A DNA stretch of 64,000 bases from Propionibacteriaceae bacterium (GTDB taxonomy: Bacteria > Actinomycetota > Actinomycetes > Propionibacteriales > Propionibacteriaceae): NCBI GenBank assembly GCA_009782785.1, contig WRIJ01000007.1, positions 62,001 through 126,000 of the forward strand, written 5' to 3'. The notes below the pieces were generated by a model. That model was given only the letters and a program-made list of their open reading frames with translations. It did not search any database and was not told the origin of the DNA. Shown here piece after piece: positions 44,572-53,575 of this stretch. The translations under genes were made by a program, and so were the position numbers. How positions within the stretch are numbered: the stretch's first letter is position 1; each line of letters begins with the position of its first letter.

Positions 44572-46257
44572 ATGAAACGAGCATGTCGAATCCTCCTTGT
44601 CACCATGGGTGCCATCCTGTTTGGCCTCTCTACAGCCCTTCCGGCCCAAGGGGCGGAAGAGAATCTGGTCGAGATTGAGGCAGAACTCACTGACCAAGGG
44701 TTCCTTGAGGTGACCACAACCATTTTCTTAGCCGAGCCTCTCGGTGAGCAGGAACTTACCTTTGATATTCCTAAACGCATCGACCGGGGTTCCATGAGAT
44801 ACACCTACCTGATTGATTTCCCTGGTGACTTGGATGATGGTTCACCAGGATCAGCGATGATCAATGATGCCGAGGAGACCGCCGACAACTGGCGCTTAGT
44901 GCTCAATGATCCCACAGCAACAGAGGTGACCTTCCTCTACACGGTGGAGGGGACGACTATCGCTAATATTGATGGGAGTGTCTTCTTTACTTGGCCACTG
45001 ATTCAAGGGATGAACATTGATGTTGCCCGTGTCAGTGCCCGGGTGAATATCCCCCCAGGTTTTGAAAATTCTGACTGTCGAGCAGGGATTCCCGGTGCTC
45101 TGCAGAATTGCAGTACGCGCGGATCGGGCACCCACCAGACCGGATATGGGGTTCTGGAGATCACCAATAGTCCCACCAAAGCTGGGGAGATTGTTCAAAC
45201 AGAACTGACCTACCCTGAAGGTACGGTGGCTGTCACCGAGCAGGCAACCACCATGTGGACTCTCGGTCGAGCCATGACCCCAGGGTTCAAGCAACTAGGG
45301 TTGACAGCAATCCTTCTGGTTGTTGGTGGACTCGTACTCTATCTCCTTGCTCGGGTTGTTCATGGCCGCAGCCATCGAGGCAAACCTGCACTGGTTGCTC
45401 GCTTTGCCAAGAATTCTGCAGGACACACCGTATTCACCACTGAACCGTCAGCTCGGGTTGGAATGATCGGCACACTGGTTGATTCATCTGTTGACCCTAT
45501 TGATGTTTTGGCGTCCATCCTTGATCTTGCTATCCGTGGTCACCTTCGGATTACAGAACTGGAAACCTCACGTTATTCTCCTCCCGATTGGTCCTTTACC
45601 CGCTTAGAAGGTGCCGACTCACTCAAAGACTACGAAGTGCAACTGCTTAATGCTTTGTGTGCTCATGGGAACCCTGAGCAAGACAAGGTTTCAGAAATGT
45701 CAGCCACTATAGGACCCGCCATTGATAGTGTTCAAGCATCCCTCTATCAAGAGATGCTCGATTCCCGGTGGTTCTCACGTTTGCCCTGGCAGAAATCCCG
45801 GTTGGTTCCTGTGTCATGGATCATGCTGGCTCTCGCCCTGGTGGCAGCAGGAGTATTGCTTGCTTTCACCACCTTTGGGTTGGTGGGTTTGGCTCTCGTG
45901 GCTTTGGCGTGCATGTTCTGGGCGATCTCTCAACTTGCTCAACCGATCACCTCCACTGGTGCCCGGGTACTAGCCGGGTTGAAACCTCTAGGTGATCAAC
46001 TCAAGATGTACCCACCAGATGAGATTGATCCCACTGATCTGTGTGATCAGGTGTCTTTGGTTTTACCATACTCACTGGTGCTGGGTGGCTCAGAACGGTG
46101 GCTCGACATCATGGTCAATGCTGACGAGTCTCAAGAACCAGACTCTGATGTGTTGTCGTGGTTCCATGCTCCCTCAGATTGGCACCTAAAATATTTCCCT
46201 GCGAGTCTGGAGTCATTCATCACTACGGTCATTGGGCGGTTGTATACCCGCATCTAA
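44572..46257 (+). CDS. DUF2207 membrane protein with signal peptide
   Basis: A 561-residue protein. It begins with a signal peptide (MKRACRILLVTMGAILFGL, then ALPAQGA), has an outer beta-rich DUF2207-type domain, a membrane segment around residue 245-265 (LGLTAILLVVGGLVLYLL), a long cytoplasmic stretch, two close membrane segments around 420-460 and a C-terminal cytoplasmic domain. The function of DUF2207 proteins is unknown. The frame is open to 44518, but 44572 is chosen because the signal peptide starts there, although the ribosome binding site is weak. Its stop overlaps the convergent folate gene (CTAA). Confidence 0.8.
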   Translation: MKRACRILLVTMGAILFGLSTALPAQGAEENLVEIEAELTDQGFLEVTTTIFLAEPLGEQELTFDIPKRIDRGSMRYTYLIDFPGDLDDGSPGSAMINDAEETADNWRLVLNDPTATEVTFLYTVEGTTIANIDGSVFFTWPLIQGMNIDVARVSARVNIPPGFENSDCRAGIPGALQNCSTRGSGTHQTGYGVLEITNSPTKAGEIVQTELTYPEGTVAVTEQATTMWTLGRAMTPGFKQLGLTAILLVVGGLVLYLLARVVHGRSHRGKPALVARFAKNSAGHTVFTTEPSARVGMIGTLVDSSVDPIDVLASILDLAIRGHLRITELETSRYSPPDWSFTRLEGADSLKDYEVQLLNALCAHGNPEQDKVSEMSATIGPAIDSVQASLYQEMLDSRWFSRLPWQKSRLVPVSWIMLALALVAAGVLLAFTTFGLVGLALVALACMFWAISQLAQPITSTGARVLAGLKPLGDQLKMYPPDEIDPTDLCDQVSLVLPYSLVLGGSERWLDIMVNADESQEPDSDVLSWFHAPSDWHLKYFPASLESFITTVIGRLYTRI

Positions 46258-46883
46258 GTTGCGCTGCGGGTAACTATCCACTGGCTTGGGGTCACTATGG
46301 CTGACACCGGTTGATCCCATGGGTCGTGGGGCAGATTCTCGAAGACTTCATCGTCGCCCAACAAAAGCCACCGTGGAGTGGTCGGGTTCGCATCGAGAAG
46401 TCCGCGATCGTACCATCCTCCACCTGTTCCTAGCCGAATCCCTGTTCTGGTTCCCGCTAATCCGGGAAGAATGATGATCTGCGCTTGAGGGAGAAGATTT
46501 GGGTCTGGGGACGTGCTCACAGTGGGGATGTGTGCAAAACCAGCCTTGAGAGCTTCACCATCCCAGATCGCCCATTGGGGGTCCTGAGCTGAAGCAGAGC
46601 TGGGGAGCCAGGGAAGAACAACACGGATCCCGCGCTCGTGCAGTGCGTCAAGAAGGTCGAGTGTGCCAGGTTCTGGCGGTGTACTGACATAACAGGCAAC
46701 CAATTCGGGAGCGAAGGCATCGATGCGCGTAAGGAGTCTGGCCGTACGATCGTTGTCATTGCGAACACGTAGGGCATCAGGAATATGGTGACGTTGGTGG
46801 TTCACTTGTTGGCGGAGAGATTCTTTCGAGTACGAGTTGAGGTCTCGGTCTCGGCGTGTCACGGCGGAATGATGGTCGGCCAC
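46254..46883 (-). CDS. 5-formyltetrahydrofolate cyclo-ligase
   Basis: Converts 5-formyl-THF to 5,10-methenyl-THF with ATP. The 209-residue protein has an N-terminal basic stretch (SKESLRQQVNHQR), the central VVLPWL and the conserved glycine-rich signature GIRLGTGGGWYDRGL. GTG 46883 is chosen because AAGGAG lies seven bases before it; the frame is open further upstream to 47042 but that part overlaps the divergent gene. It is divergent from the MoeA-like gene, with only 33 bases between starts. This order (cyclo-ligase, moeA/glp, rimJ) is conserved in actinobacteria; galU, often between them, is missing here. Confidence 0.9.
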   Translation of the reverse strand: MADHHSAVTRRDRDLNSYSKESLRQQVNHQRHHIPDALRVRNDNDRTARLLTRIDAFAPELVACYVSTPPEPGTLDLLDALHERGIRVVLPWLPSSASAQDPQWAIWDGEALKAGFAHIPTVSTSPDPNLLPQAQIIILPGLAGTRTGIRLGTGGGWYDRGLLDANPTTPRWLLLGDDEVFENLPHDPWDQPVSAIVTPSQWIVTRSAT

Positions 46884-46903
46884 CTTCTCACTCCTTCCAC
46901 TGG

Positions 46904-46909
46904 TATCGT
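46904..46909 (+). promoter_or_regulatory. -10 box for leaderless glp gene
   Basis: TATCGT is followed by AACCCCC (seven bases) and ATG 46917, with no ribosome binding site. Confidence 0.45.
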
Positions 46910-46916
46910 AACCCCC

Positions 46917-47894
46917 ATGGCTTTGTTCAAGCGTACCCGTGAAGTTGAGGAAACTGATCACGATCAGGAAGAGAGAATAGTCGAGACTCTTCCAGCTCAA
47001 GCACCTGGGACTACCAATGGGGTTCGAGATTTCTGGCAGCATTGGGGATACCTGCTGTCCATGATCGGTGAACTGGGAGAATTTGGTGTTCCCATCTTGG
47101 ATTCGGTGGGTTTAACCCTCAACGAGTCGATCATTGCAGAAGCAGGATATGCCGGTAGTGCCAAGGCCGGGGATGTCATGATCGAGAAAGGTTCACGCAT
47201 CGAACCACGCATGGTGTCGTTGATGACAGCCATGGGTTTGCGCAAGGTTATGGCCCGGCCCAGTCCACGCGTACTCATCATGGCACTGTCTGAACAAGCT
47301 GTTCCCGCATCGTACTTGGCTGCTGCTCAAGCGAAACAAGCGGGGGCACAGATCCATCGTGTTGAGGTGTTCTCCGATATTGCTGATGACATAGTGAACT
47401 CGATCGAGGAGCAACTCGTCCGCTCTGACTTGGTGGTGACTGTGGGCGGGTTGGAAGAAACAGCCGTCGATCTTCGCAGTATTGCTGATCGCATCGGGCC
47501 CAATGATTTTACGACCGTGGCGCTCAGCCCAGGGGCTCTTCATGGTTTTATCATGGCAGAATCAAAGGTACCGCTCATGGCCCTACCAGCTGATGCCTAT
47601 GCCACCTTCGTGATCACTAAACTCATTGTTGAACCTATGATCGCCAAACTGATGGGTGCCAAGGTCGAGCCGATCCTTTTTGCTGCCAACCTTGCACAGC
47701 CGTTGCGTATCATCCCGAATACTCTCACGTGTGTTCCTGCCACAGTGAGCGATTCCGTGATGACTATTACTGGGCGTCCGCATGGTTTTGCTGGATTGTC
47801 GACGATCTACCAAGCTAATGCTTTGGCGATCTTGGTCAGCGAGGATGGGTTGATCACTGCTGATACGCAAGCCTACTATCTTCCGTTAGCGTGA
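46917..47894 (+). CDS. Divergent MoeA/gephyrin-like protein (Glp)
   Basis: A 325-residue protein related to molybdopterin molybdenumtransferase MoeA but short and degraded in its N-terminal part. The usual S-x-x-D-G-Y-A motif is replaced (IIAEAGYAGSAKAGD). The MoCF-like middle domain is recognisable from SPRVLIMALSEQ through LVVTVGGLEETAVD, and a C-terminal beta domain follows. No other molybdenum-cofactor gene is nearby. In corynebacteria a gephyrin-like protein (Glp) acts in cell division rather than cofactor synthesis; a similar role here is an inference from the gene's neighbourhood and divergence. Confidence 0.7.
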   Translation: MALFKRTREVEETDHDQEERIVETLPAQAPGTTNGVRDFWQHWGYLLSMIGELGEFGVPILDSVGLTLNESIIAEAGYAGSAKAGDVMIEKGSRIEPRMVSLMTAMGLRKVMARPSPRVLIMALSEQAVPASYLAAAQAKQAGAQIHRVEVFSDIADDIVNSIEEQLVRSDLVVTVGGLEETAVDLRSIADRIGPNDFTTVALSPGALHGFIMAESKVPLMALPADAYATFVITKLIVEPMIAKLMGAKVEPILFAANLAQPLRIIPNTLTCVPATVSDSVMTITGRPHGFAGLSTIYQANALAILVSEDGLITADTQAYYLPLA

Positions 47895-47904
47895 AAGAGT
47901 TTTG

Positions 47905-48531
47905 ATGAGGACTGTTGATCCTCCCGCGTTCCCTTCGCGTCATCGTTGGCCGGTTGCTTTGAAGTACGACCCTCTTCTCCTGTCCAGTTTTCGGGTTTCA
48001 GACCGCCAAGAAGTGGCTATCGTACGTACTCGTAATATGACATGGTTGAACCCTTGGGAAGCCACCCCTCCACAGCCAAGCTTGAAACCAGTTTCTCATG
48101 GTCGACATGCAAGAAAACTGGCGAGCAATGCGCGGGCAGGACGAACCCTTCCTTGGATGATTCGATGGATGCCAGCTGACCCGGCACCGATCATTGGGCA
48201 GATCACCTTGACCTCGATTATGTACGGGTCTGCCATGACCGGCTCGCTAGGATATTGGATTGATCACAGTTATGCAGGGCGTGGCATCATCCCCGTGGCT
48301 GTGGCGCTGGTCACTGACTATGCCATGACAACGATGGGGCTTCACCGAATAGAGATCTGTATACGCCCCGAGAATAGGGCCTCTTTGAGGGTGGTCGAGA
48401 AACTTGGATTTAGGTACGAAGGGTCCCGCCCGCGTTTCATTCATATTGCTGGAAGCTGGCGAGATCATGAGGTTTTTGCCCTCACCCAAGAAGAGGTGGG
48501 CCCTGGGTTACTGAGCCGGGTTTCCATGTGA
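47905..48531 (+). CDS. GNAT-family N-acetyltransferase (RimJ/RimL-like)
   Basis: A 208-residue acetyltransferase. The C-terminal half carries the GNAT core: IIGQITLTSI, GYWIDHSYAGRGIIPVAVAL with the acetyl-CoA loop, MGLHRIEICIRPENRASLRVVEKLGF and YEGSRPRFI. Related RimJ/RimL proteins acetylate N-termini of ribosomal proteins; the actual substrate is unknown. ATG 47905, 10 bases after the glp stop and preceded by AAAGAG, is preferred over the TTG at 47902. Confidence 0.85.
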   Translation: MRTVDPPAFPSRHRWPVALKYDPLLLSSFRVSDRQEVAIVRTRNMTWLNPWEATPPQPSLKPVSHGRHARKLASNARAGRTLPWMIRWMPADPAPIIGQITLTSIMYGSAMTGSLGYWIDHSYAGRGIIPVAVALVTDYAMTTMGLHRIEICIRPENRASLRVVEKLGFRYEGSRPRFIHIAGSWRDHEVFALTQEEVGPGLLSRVSM

Positions 48532-48538
48532 AATGAGC

Positions 48539-48660
48539 GGAACACATGGGGACCTTTTGTGTTTCCTCTCGCCGACTTTCCTTGCCCGGTCATTCCGCAG
48601 GGTGACAAAAGGTACGTCTCCTTGTGTTCCAAATGACCGTTTCAATGGGAACACAAATGG
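48539..48660. repeat. Intergenic inverted repeat cluster, copy 2 of a small repeat family
   Basis: GGAACACATGGGGACCTTTTGT (48539-48560) faces an inverted near-copy at 48605-48630 that differs by two substitutions and a four-base insertion (CGTA). CGGTCATT (48587-48594) faces AATGACCG (48632-48639), and GGAACACAA recurs at 48648-48656. The core is shared with 39806-39825. The region lies between the acetyltransferase and folC and may fold into a complex hairpin. Confidence 0.55.
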
Positions 48661-48735
48661 GTTGTTTTGCCGAGGTAGAATACGTGGTGCACATCACCCA
48701 CCGTGGGGGGCCGCGATCATAGGATTATTTCTGCC

Positions 48736-49965
48736 ATGGATCTTGACCACATTTTGGATCGGATGTTTACCTTTGCTGGCAAGCGAAAAAAGGGGCGCTC
48801 CAGTATTGCAGCGATGACTAAAGCTCTCGACATTCTTGGTCACCCACATGAGGGCCTTCGCTCTATCCATGTCACCGGGACCTCGGGTAAAACCTCCACC
48901 TGTTACTACCTTCAGGCCCTACTAGAAGCTTCAGGGCAGCACACGGGGTTGACAGTCTCACCGCATATTCACACGCTCGGCGAACGAGTCCAAATCGGGG
49001 GAGTACCGATGGAAGCTGAGCTACTATGCCAGTACGCCGATCAGATGCTCACCACATTGACCCCGATGCGAGGTGAACTGACGTACTTTGAACTGATGAT
49101 CTGCTTGGCCTTATGGACTTTTGCTCACGAAAAGGTTGACTACGCCATTGTGGAAGTCGGGATCGGTGGTACTCGCGATGCAACCAATGTGTTGCCGCAC
49201 ACCAACAAGGTGGGCGTGATCGGACCTATAGGGTTGGATCACACCGAAAAGCTGGGCACCACTATTCCTGAGATCGCTGAACAGAAAGCAGGGATCATCC
49301 CGACCGGCGGCATGGTTTTTGTCGCGGAACAATCCGACCAGGCCTTGACAGTGATTCGGGAAAGCGCCACAATCCGTGGAGCACAGGTGTCAGTGGTCGC
49401 TACGCCCGAGCACATGGACGCGAGTATTCCGAGTTATCAAAACAACAATTGGGCGATGGCATCCACAGTGGTGGAATACTTGGCCAACCGTGATGGTTTC
49501 ACTGCGCCCACCACGTCACAGATGAGCAGCCTTCGACAGGTGAGTCCACCTGCACGATTCGAATGGATCACATCGCAAGATCACCGAATCCTGCTCGACG
49601 GGGCTCACAGCCCTCAGAAGGTCACTGCTTTGGTGGAGGCTCTGAGGGCCCACGGTGAGCAGCCTTTTCCAACATTGGCAACCGTGTCCCGAGCGCCCGA
49701 CACTAAAGTCAGGGACACTCTGCAAGCTCTAGCACCCATGGTGTCCCACTTGATTATCCCCGAGTTTATTCTTGGCCAGGGTGACAAGACTAAAGTGTCC
49801 GTACCTAGCCTGCAGGTGGCCAGGGTCGCCGACTCGTTGGCCATCCCCTACACCGTGATTCCTGACCTCACCCAAGCAGTGGAAACCTTGCTGAAGAATA
49901 CACAGGAGAAGCTCCTCGTGACGGGCTCATTGTATTTGGCGGCTTTAGTGCGTCCGATGTTGTAA
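48736..49965 (+). CDS. folC: Folylpolyglutamate synthase/dihydrofolate synthase
   Basis: Adds glutamates to folates, and often also glutamate to dihydropteroate. The 409-residue protein has the P-loop VTGTSGKTST (about residues 46-55), the Mur-ligase-like centre (VEVGIGGTRDATNVL) and LLDGAHSPQKV in the C-terminal domain. ATG 48736 yields the usual N-terminus (MDLDHILDRM); the frame is open to 48703. The upstream AGGAT is a weak ribosome binding site. A TAGAAT at 48676 may be the promoter -10. Confidence 0.94.
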   Translation: MDLDHILDRMFTFAGKRKKGRSSIAAMTKALDILGHPHEGLRSIHVTGTSGKTSTCYYLQALLEASGQHTGLTVSPHIHTLGERVQIGGVPMEAELLCQYADQMLTTLTPMRGELTYFELMICLALWTFAHEKVDYAIVEVGIGGTRDATNVLPHTNKVGVIGPIGLDHTEKLGTTIPEIAEQKAGIIPTGGMVFVAEQSDQALTVIRESATIRGAQVSVVATPEHMDASIPSYQNNNWAMASTVVEYLANRDGFTAPTTSQMSSLRQVSPPARFEWITSQDHRILLDGAHSPQKVTALVEALRAHGEQPFPTLATVSRAPDTKVRDTLQALAPMVSHLIIPEFILGQGDKTKVSVPSLQVARVADSLAIPYTVIPDLTQAVETLLKNTQEKLLVTGSLYLAALVRPML

Positions 49966-49995
49966 TAACATGGGAGTATCAAAGAAAGGTACACC

Positions 49996-51210
49996 ATGAC
50001 ACTCAAAGTGATCGGTACGGTTGTTGAACTCGACGGGGATGAGATGACCCGTGTGATCTGGTCCATGATCAAGGCGAAGCTACTCTTGCCCTATCTCGAT
50101 ATGAACCTTGATTATTATGACCTCAGTGTGACACACCGTGACGACACCAATGATCAGGTCACTCTCGATGCCGCTGCAGCTATTGCGAAACACGGGGTTG
50201 GGGTCAAATGTGCCACGATCACCCCTGATGAGGCCCGCGTGGAAGAGTTTTCTCTCAAAGAAATGTGGAAGTCACCTAATGGTACGATCCGTAATGCTCT
50301 GGGCGGGGTGGTTTTCCGTGAGCCTATCGTCATCGAATCGATTCCACGGCTGGTTCCTACCTGGACTGAACCGATCATCATTGCTCGCCATGCACACGCC
50401 GACCAATACAAGGCCCAAGATATTGTCGTACCTGGCGCAGGTACGGTGACCCTCACCTATACCCCGAGTGATGGGGGCGAACCGATCAGCCGTACGGTCG
50501 CAGACTATGGTGACACTGGTGGCGTCGCACTCGGGATGTTTAACACGACCGACTCGATTGAGGATTTCGCTCGCGCGTGTTTCTCCTATGGGTTGGCTCG
50601 TGGAGTCCCGGTCTATCTCTCCACGAAGAACACGATTCTCAAAGCGTATGATGGCGCTTTCAAAGACATCTTTGCCCGCATACTCGCTGAAGAATTCCAA
50701 CCACAATTTGATGAAGCAGGGTTGACGTACGAACATCGCCTCATTGATGACATGGTTGCTGCTGCGCTCAAATGGAATGGTGGATACTTGTGGGCGTGCA
50801 AGAACTATGACGGGGATGTGCAATCCGATGTTGTTGCTCAAGGTTTTGGATCACTCGGGTTGATGACTTCCGTACTGATGACCCCAGATGGCTCGACAGC
50901 GCTCGCGGAAGCCGCTCACGGTACGGTCACGCGCCACTGGCGCCAACACCAGCAGGGCAAACCCACCTCCACTAACCCTATTGCCTCGATTTTTGCGTGG
51001 ACTGGCGGACTCAAGCATCGGGGAAAACTCGATGCCACACCTGAGGTGGTCTCGTTTGCTGAAACTCTTGAACAGGTATGTATCGACACGGTGAATCAGG
51101 GGAAGATGACCAAGGATCTCGCCTTGCTCATTGGGCCTGACCAACAATGGTTGGAAACTGAACCGTTCATGGATGCGCTCGGCGAGAATCTCGCCTCAGC
51201 ACTCCGGTAA
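49996..51210 (+). CDS. icd: NADP-dependent isocitrate dehydrogenase
   Basis: Oxidatively decarboxylates isocitrate in the TCA cycle. The 404-residue protein belongs to the eukaryote-like dimeric type II group, recognised from [46 protein letters not shown] and [11 protein letters not shown]. The GAAAGG ten bases before the ATG is the ribosome binding site. The CorC-like gene follows after 12 bases but is unlikely to be functionally linked. Confidence 0.96.
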   Translation: MTLKVIGTVVELDGDEMTRVIWSMIKAKLLLPYLDMNLDYYDLSVTHRDDTNDQVTLDAAAAIAKHGVGVKCATITPDEARVEEFSLKEMWKSPNGTIRNALGGVVFREPIVIESIPRLVPTWTEPIIIARHAHADQYKAQDIVVPGAGTVTLTYTPSDGGEPISRTVADYGDTGGVALGMFNTTDSIEDFARACFSYGLARGVPVYLSTKNTILKAYDGAFKDIFARILAEEFQPQFDEAGLTYEHRLIDDMVAAALKWNGGYLWACKNYDGDVQSDVVAQGFGSLGLMTSVLMTPDGSTALAEAAHGTVTRHWRQHQQGKPTSTNPIASIFAWTGGLKHRGKLDATPEVVSFAETLEQVCIDTVNQGKMTKDLALLIGPDQQWLETEPFMDALGENLASALR

Positions 51211-51222
51211 GGATCACTGCTT

Positions 51223-52560
51223 GTGAATATCTGGGCCAGCCTTGGTCTGATCGTACTGCTCATTGTGATCAGTGGTGTTTTCAGCGCCGCTGAGATGGCC
51301 TTGGTCTCTCTAAGAGAATCGCAAATACGTCAACTCGCTACGAAAGGTTCCAGGGGAGCAACCGTAGCGGCTTTGGCGAACAACCCTAATCGTTTTCTCT
51401 CTGTCGTCCAATTGGGGAGCATCTTCTCTGGGTTTCTTTCTGCATCAGTGGGGGCCGCTTCGTTGGCGCGGTACGTGAGCCCAGGTCTTCGACATCTAGG
51501 TTTGCCCACTGGCGCAGCAAACGTCCTGGCCTTGATCCTGGTCACTATCGCCATCTCCTACTTTGCTATTGTCTTTTCTGAACTTGCCTCGAAAAGGTTC
51601 GCCATGCAACGAGCCGAAAGTGTTGCTCTCGCACTGGGTGGCTTTGTCGATGTGGTAGCTCGGTTGGCCAAACCTGTGATCTGGTTCCTCGGGGTGTCCA
51701 CGAATGGTGTCGTTCGGCTTATGGGTGGTGATCCTCAAACTGCGAAACAGGAGGTCACTGACGAAGAATTGCGTACGATGGTCACTGCCTCAACGACGCT
51801 GTCTGAAGAGGAACGCGAGATTGTTGATGAAGTGTTTGCTGCCGGGGATCGCAACTTGCGCGAGGTGATGATTCCGCGTACTGAAACAGAATTTCTCCCT
51901 GGTGACATGCCCGCGTACAAGGCCATGCGCAGTCTCGAAACAGCCACACATTCCCGGTTTCCTGTGACCGGCGATTCGGTTGATGACATTCTCGGCTTCT
52001 TGCATATCCGTGACCTGATGTATTTAGATTCTGAGAATCGTTCCACCCCGATTCGCCAGCTCGTACGTCCGATCGTGTCGATCCCCGACACTGTGCGGGT
52101 TATTCATGCGCTCACCACCATGAGGAGAGATGGAGCCCACTTGGCTATTGTTCGAGACGAATATGGTGGTACAGCTGGGATTGTTACCTTGGAGGATCTC
52201 GTTGAAGAATTGGTCGGAGAGATCCAAGATGAGTACGACGATGCTGTCCCTCAAGTCATCACTGAGAAGGACCACATCGAAGTGGAGGGTCTGACGACTT
52301 TGGAGCAATTTCAGGATCTTACTGGGCTGGTCCTTCCTGAAGGTCCCTATGATACGGTCGCTGGATTCTGGGTGAGTGTCCGTGGCGAGTTGCCCCAACA
52401 GGACGACATGGTTTCAACGACAGTAGGATTTGCTGGTGGTGACTCTGAAGAGATCCCTATCGAGATGACGGTGACCGACATGGATGGGAGAAGGGCTGCA
52501 AGAATACGCGTACGCAAAGTCCCTGCGCGCACTCACCCGACGCCCATGGACGCCGGGTGA
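51223..52560 (+). CDS. CNNM/CorC-family membrane protein (HlyC/CorC)
   Basis: A 445-residue membrane protein. The N-terminal DUF21 domain has four hydrophobic segments (about residues 1-175), with the early motif [19 protein letters not shown]. Two CBS repeats (about 205-330, including [15 protein letters not shown] and [19 protein letters not shown]) and a C-terminal CorC_HlyC domain follow. The family is linked to Mg2+/Co2+ transport or resistance, while the older haemolysin label is not supported. It starts with GTG 51223, preceded by AAGGA. Confidence 0.9.
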   Translation: MNIWASLGLIVLLIVISGVFSAAEMALVSLRESQIRQLATKGSRGATVAALANNPNRFLSVVQLGSIFSGFLSASVGAASLARYVSPGLRHLGLPTGAANVLALILVTIAISYFAIVFSELASKRFAMQRAESVALALGGFVDVVARLAKPVIWFLGVSTNGVVRLMGGDPQTAKQEVTDEELRTMVTASTTLSEEEREIVDEVFAAGDRNLREVMIPRTETEFLPGDMPAYKAMRSLETATHSRFPVTGDSVDDILGFLHIRDLMYLDSENRSTPIRQLVRPIVSIPDTVRVIHALTTMRRDGAHLAIVRDEYGGTAGIVTLEDLVEELVGEIQDEYDDAVPQVITEKDHIEVEGLTTLEQFQDLTGLVLPEGPYDTVAGFWVSVRGELPQQDDMVSTTVGFAGGDSEEIPIEMTVTDMDGRRAARIRVRKVPARTHPTPMDAG

Positions 52561-52590
52561 GAGGTGGAGGACCGTGGAATAGTGGTCGAT

Positions 52591-52869
52591 TCAGCGAAGA
52601 TCACCAGGGTGGGGGTCGCCGCCACGGTCTTGATGGTTGCGCAAGCTGGTCATGATCGTGTCGAGTCCAGTGGTGGATGATCCTTCCTCAGGAAGAATGA
52701 TCCATGCCAAAACGTAGGCCATGATTCCGAAACCAGGAACAACGAAAACCACTGCAGCGGTGATGAGCCTCACAGTAGCGAGATCTGCTTGGAGGTAGTT
52801 TGCGATACCTGCAGCAACACCAGCGAAAACGCGATTGGACTTGGAACGGGTGAGTTGACGATTATTCAT
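52591..52869 (-). CDS. PspC-domain membrane protein
   Basis: A 92-residue protein with the PspC pattern: RSKSNRVFAGVAAGIANYL (residues 8-26), then a hydrophobic hairpin (VRLITAAVVFVVPGFGIMAYVLAWIILPEE). PspC proteins sense or help manage envelope stress. AAGGAAG precedes the ATG. It lies 24 bases after the second PspC gene and is likely in one operon with it, divergent from the sensor kinase that also carries a PspC domain. Confidence 0.88.
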   Translation of the reverse strand: MNNRQLTRSKSNRVFAGVAAGIANYLQADLATVRLITAAVVFVVPGFGIMAYVLAWIILPEEGSSTTGLDTIMTSLRNHQDRGGDPHPGDLR

Positions 52870-52893
52870 GATTCTTCCTTTCGATGGGTGACT

Positions 52894-53451
52894 TTAGATT
52901 CTTGGTGAACCGGAGTCCTCGTCAGTGGGGTACTCGGGATAGAACGAACCAATGTGGAAAGGGTTTCCACCGAGGTCAGTTGGGGTGGTGGGTGGAGCGA
53001 ACTGGTCGGCTCTTTCCTCGAGTCTTCTTTGCCAGGCGAGGCGAGCTTTCTCGAATTCTTTTCCAGTCTTCCATGACTTTTGTTTACGCGATGTCCTGAG
53101 GATCAGGAAGGCAATGATCGCAGCGATCAGAGGGATGAGGCCGACATTAATGCCCAAACGGAAATGGTCGTTGGAGAAAAGGCCAATAGTCACGATGAGC
53201 GCAATCAGGACAATGATCCCTGAAGGGCCACGCCAGCTGCGTGTTCGCTTTATTGGTGTTGGATTATCGGGAGGAACAACCCCCCACAACAAAACGTAAA
53301 TGACAAACCCAGCACCGCCGCCGAAAATAGTGCCAAGAATAAAGACTAGGCGAATGAGCCCGATGTCGACTCCGAGGAAGTCAGACAACCCGGCTGCTAC
53401 GCCGGCGATACTCCGGTCGTTCATGTTGCGTCGAAGCTGTGTTGCTCTCAT
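52894..53451 (-). CDS. PspC-domain membrane protein with C-terminal tail
   Basis: A 185-residue protein. The N-terminal PspC domain (NMNDRSIAGVAAGLSDFLG) is followed by a hydrophobic hairpin, two more hydrophobic stretches around residues 75-120 and a hydrophilic tail. ATG 53451 is the longest start; ATG 53424, which gives the usual MNDRS beginning, is an alternative, as neither has a clear ribosome binding site. It is divergent from the PspC-kinase gene, so the 124-base gap probably holds promoters for both directions. Confidence 0.85.
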   Translation of the reverse strand: MRATQLRRNMNDRSIAGVAAGLSDFLGVDIGLIRLVFILGTIFGGGAGFVIYVLLWGVVPPDNPTPIKRTRSWRGPSGIIVLIALIVTIGLFSNDHFRLGINVGLIPLIAAIIAFLILRTSRKQKSWKTGKEFEKARLAWQRRLEERADQFAPPTTPTDLGGNPFHIGSFYPEYPTDEDSGSPRI

Positions 53452-53575
53452 ATATCTAGGATGCCCTGGATGGGCGGATAGCGCTACCCGGTTCTCCCCT
53501 GGTTTCTCCCTGAGGGGATTCCCCCATGGTGGGTGATCGCTGGAGGTTTAGGCCAACTCATGGAATGCTGAAGGG

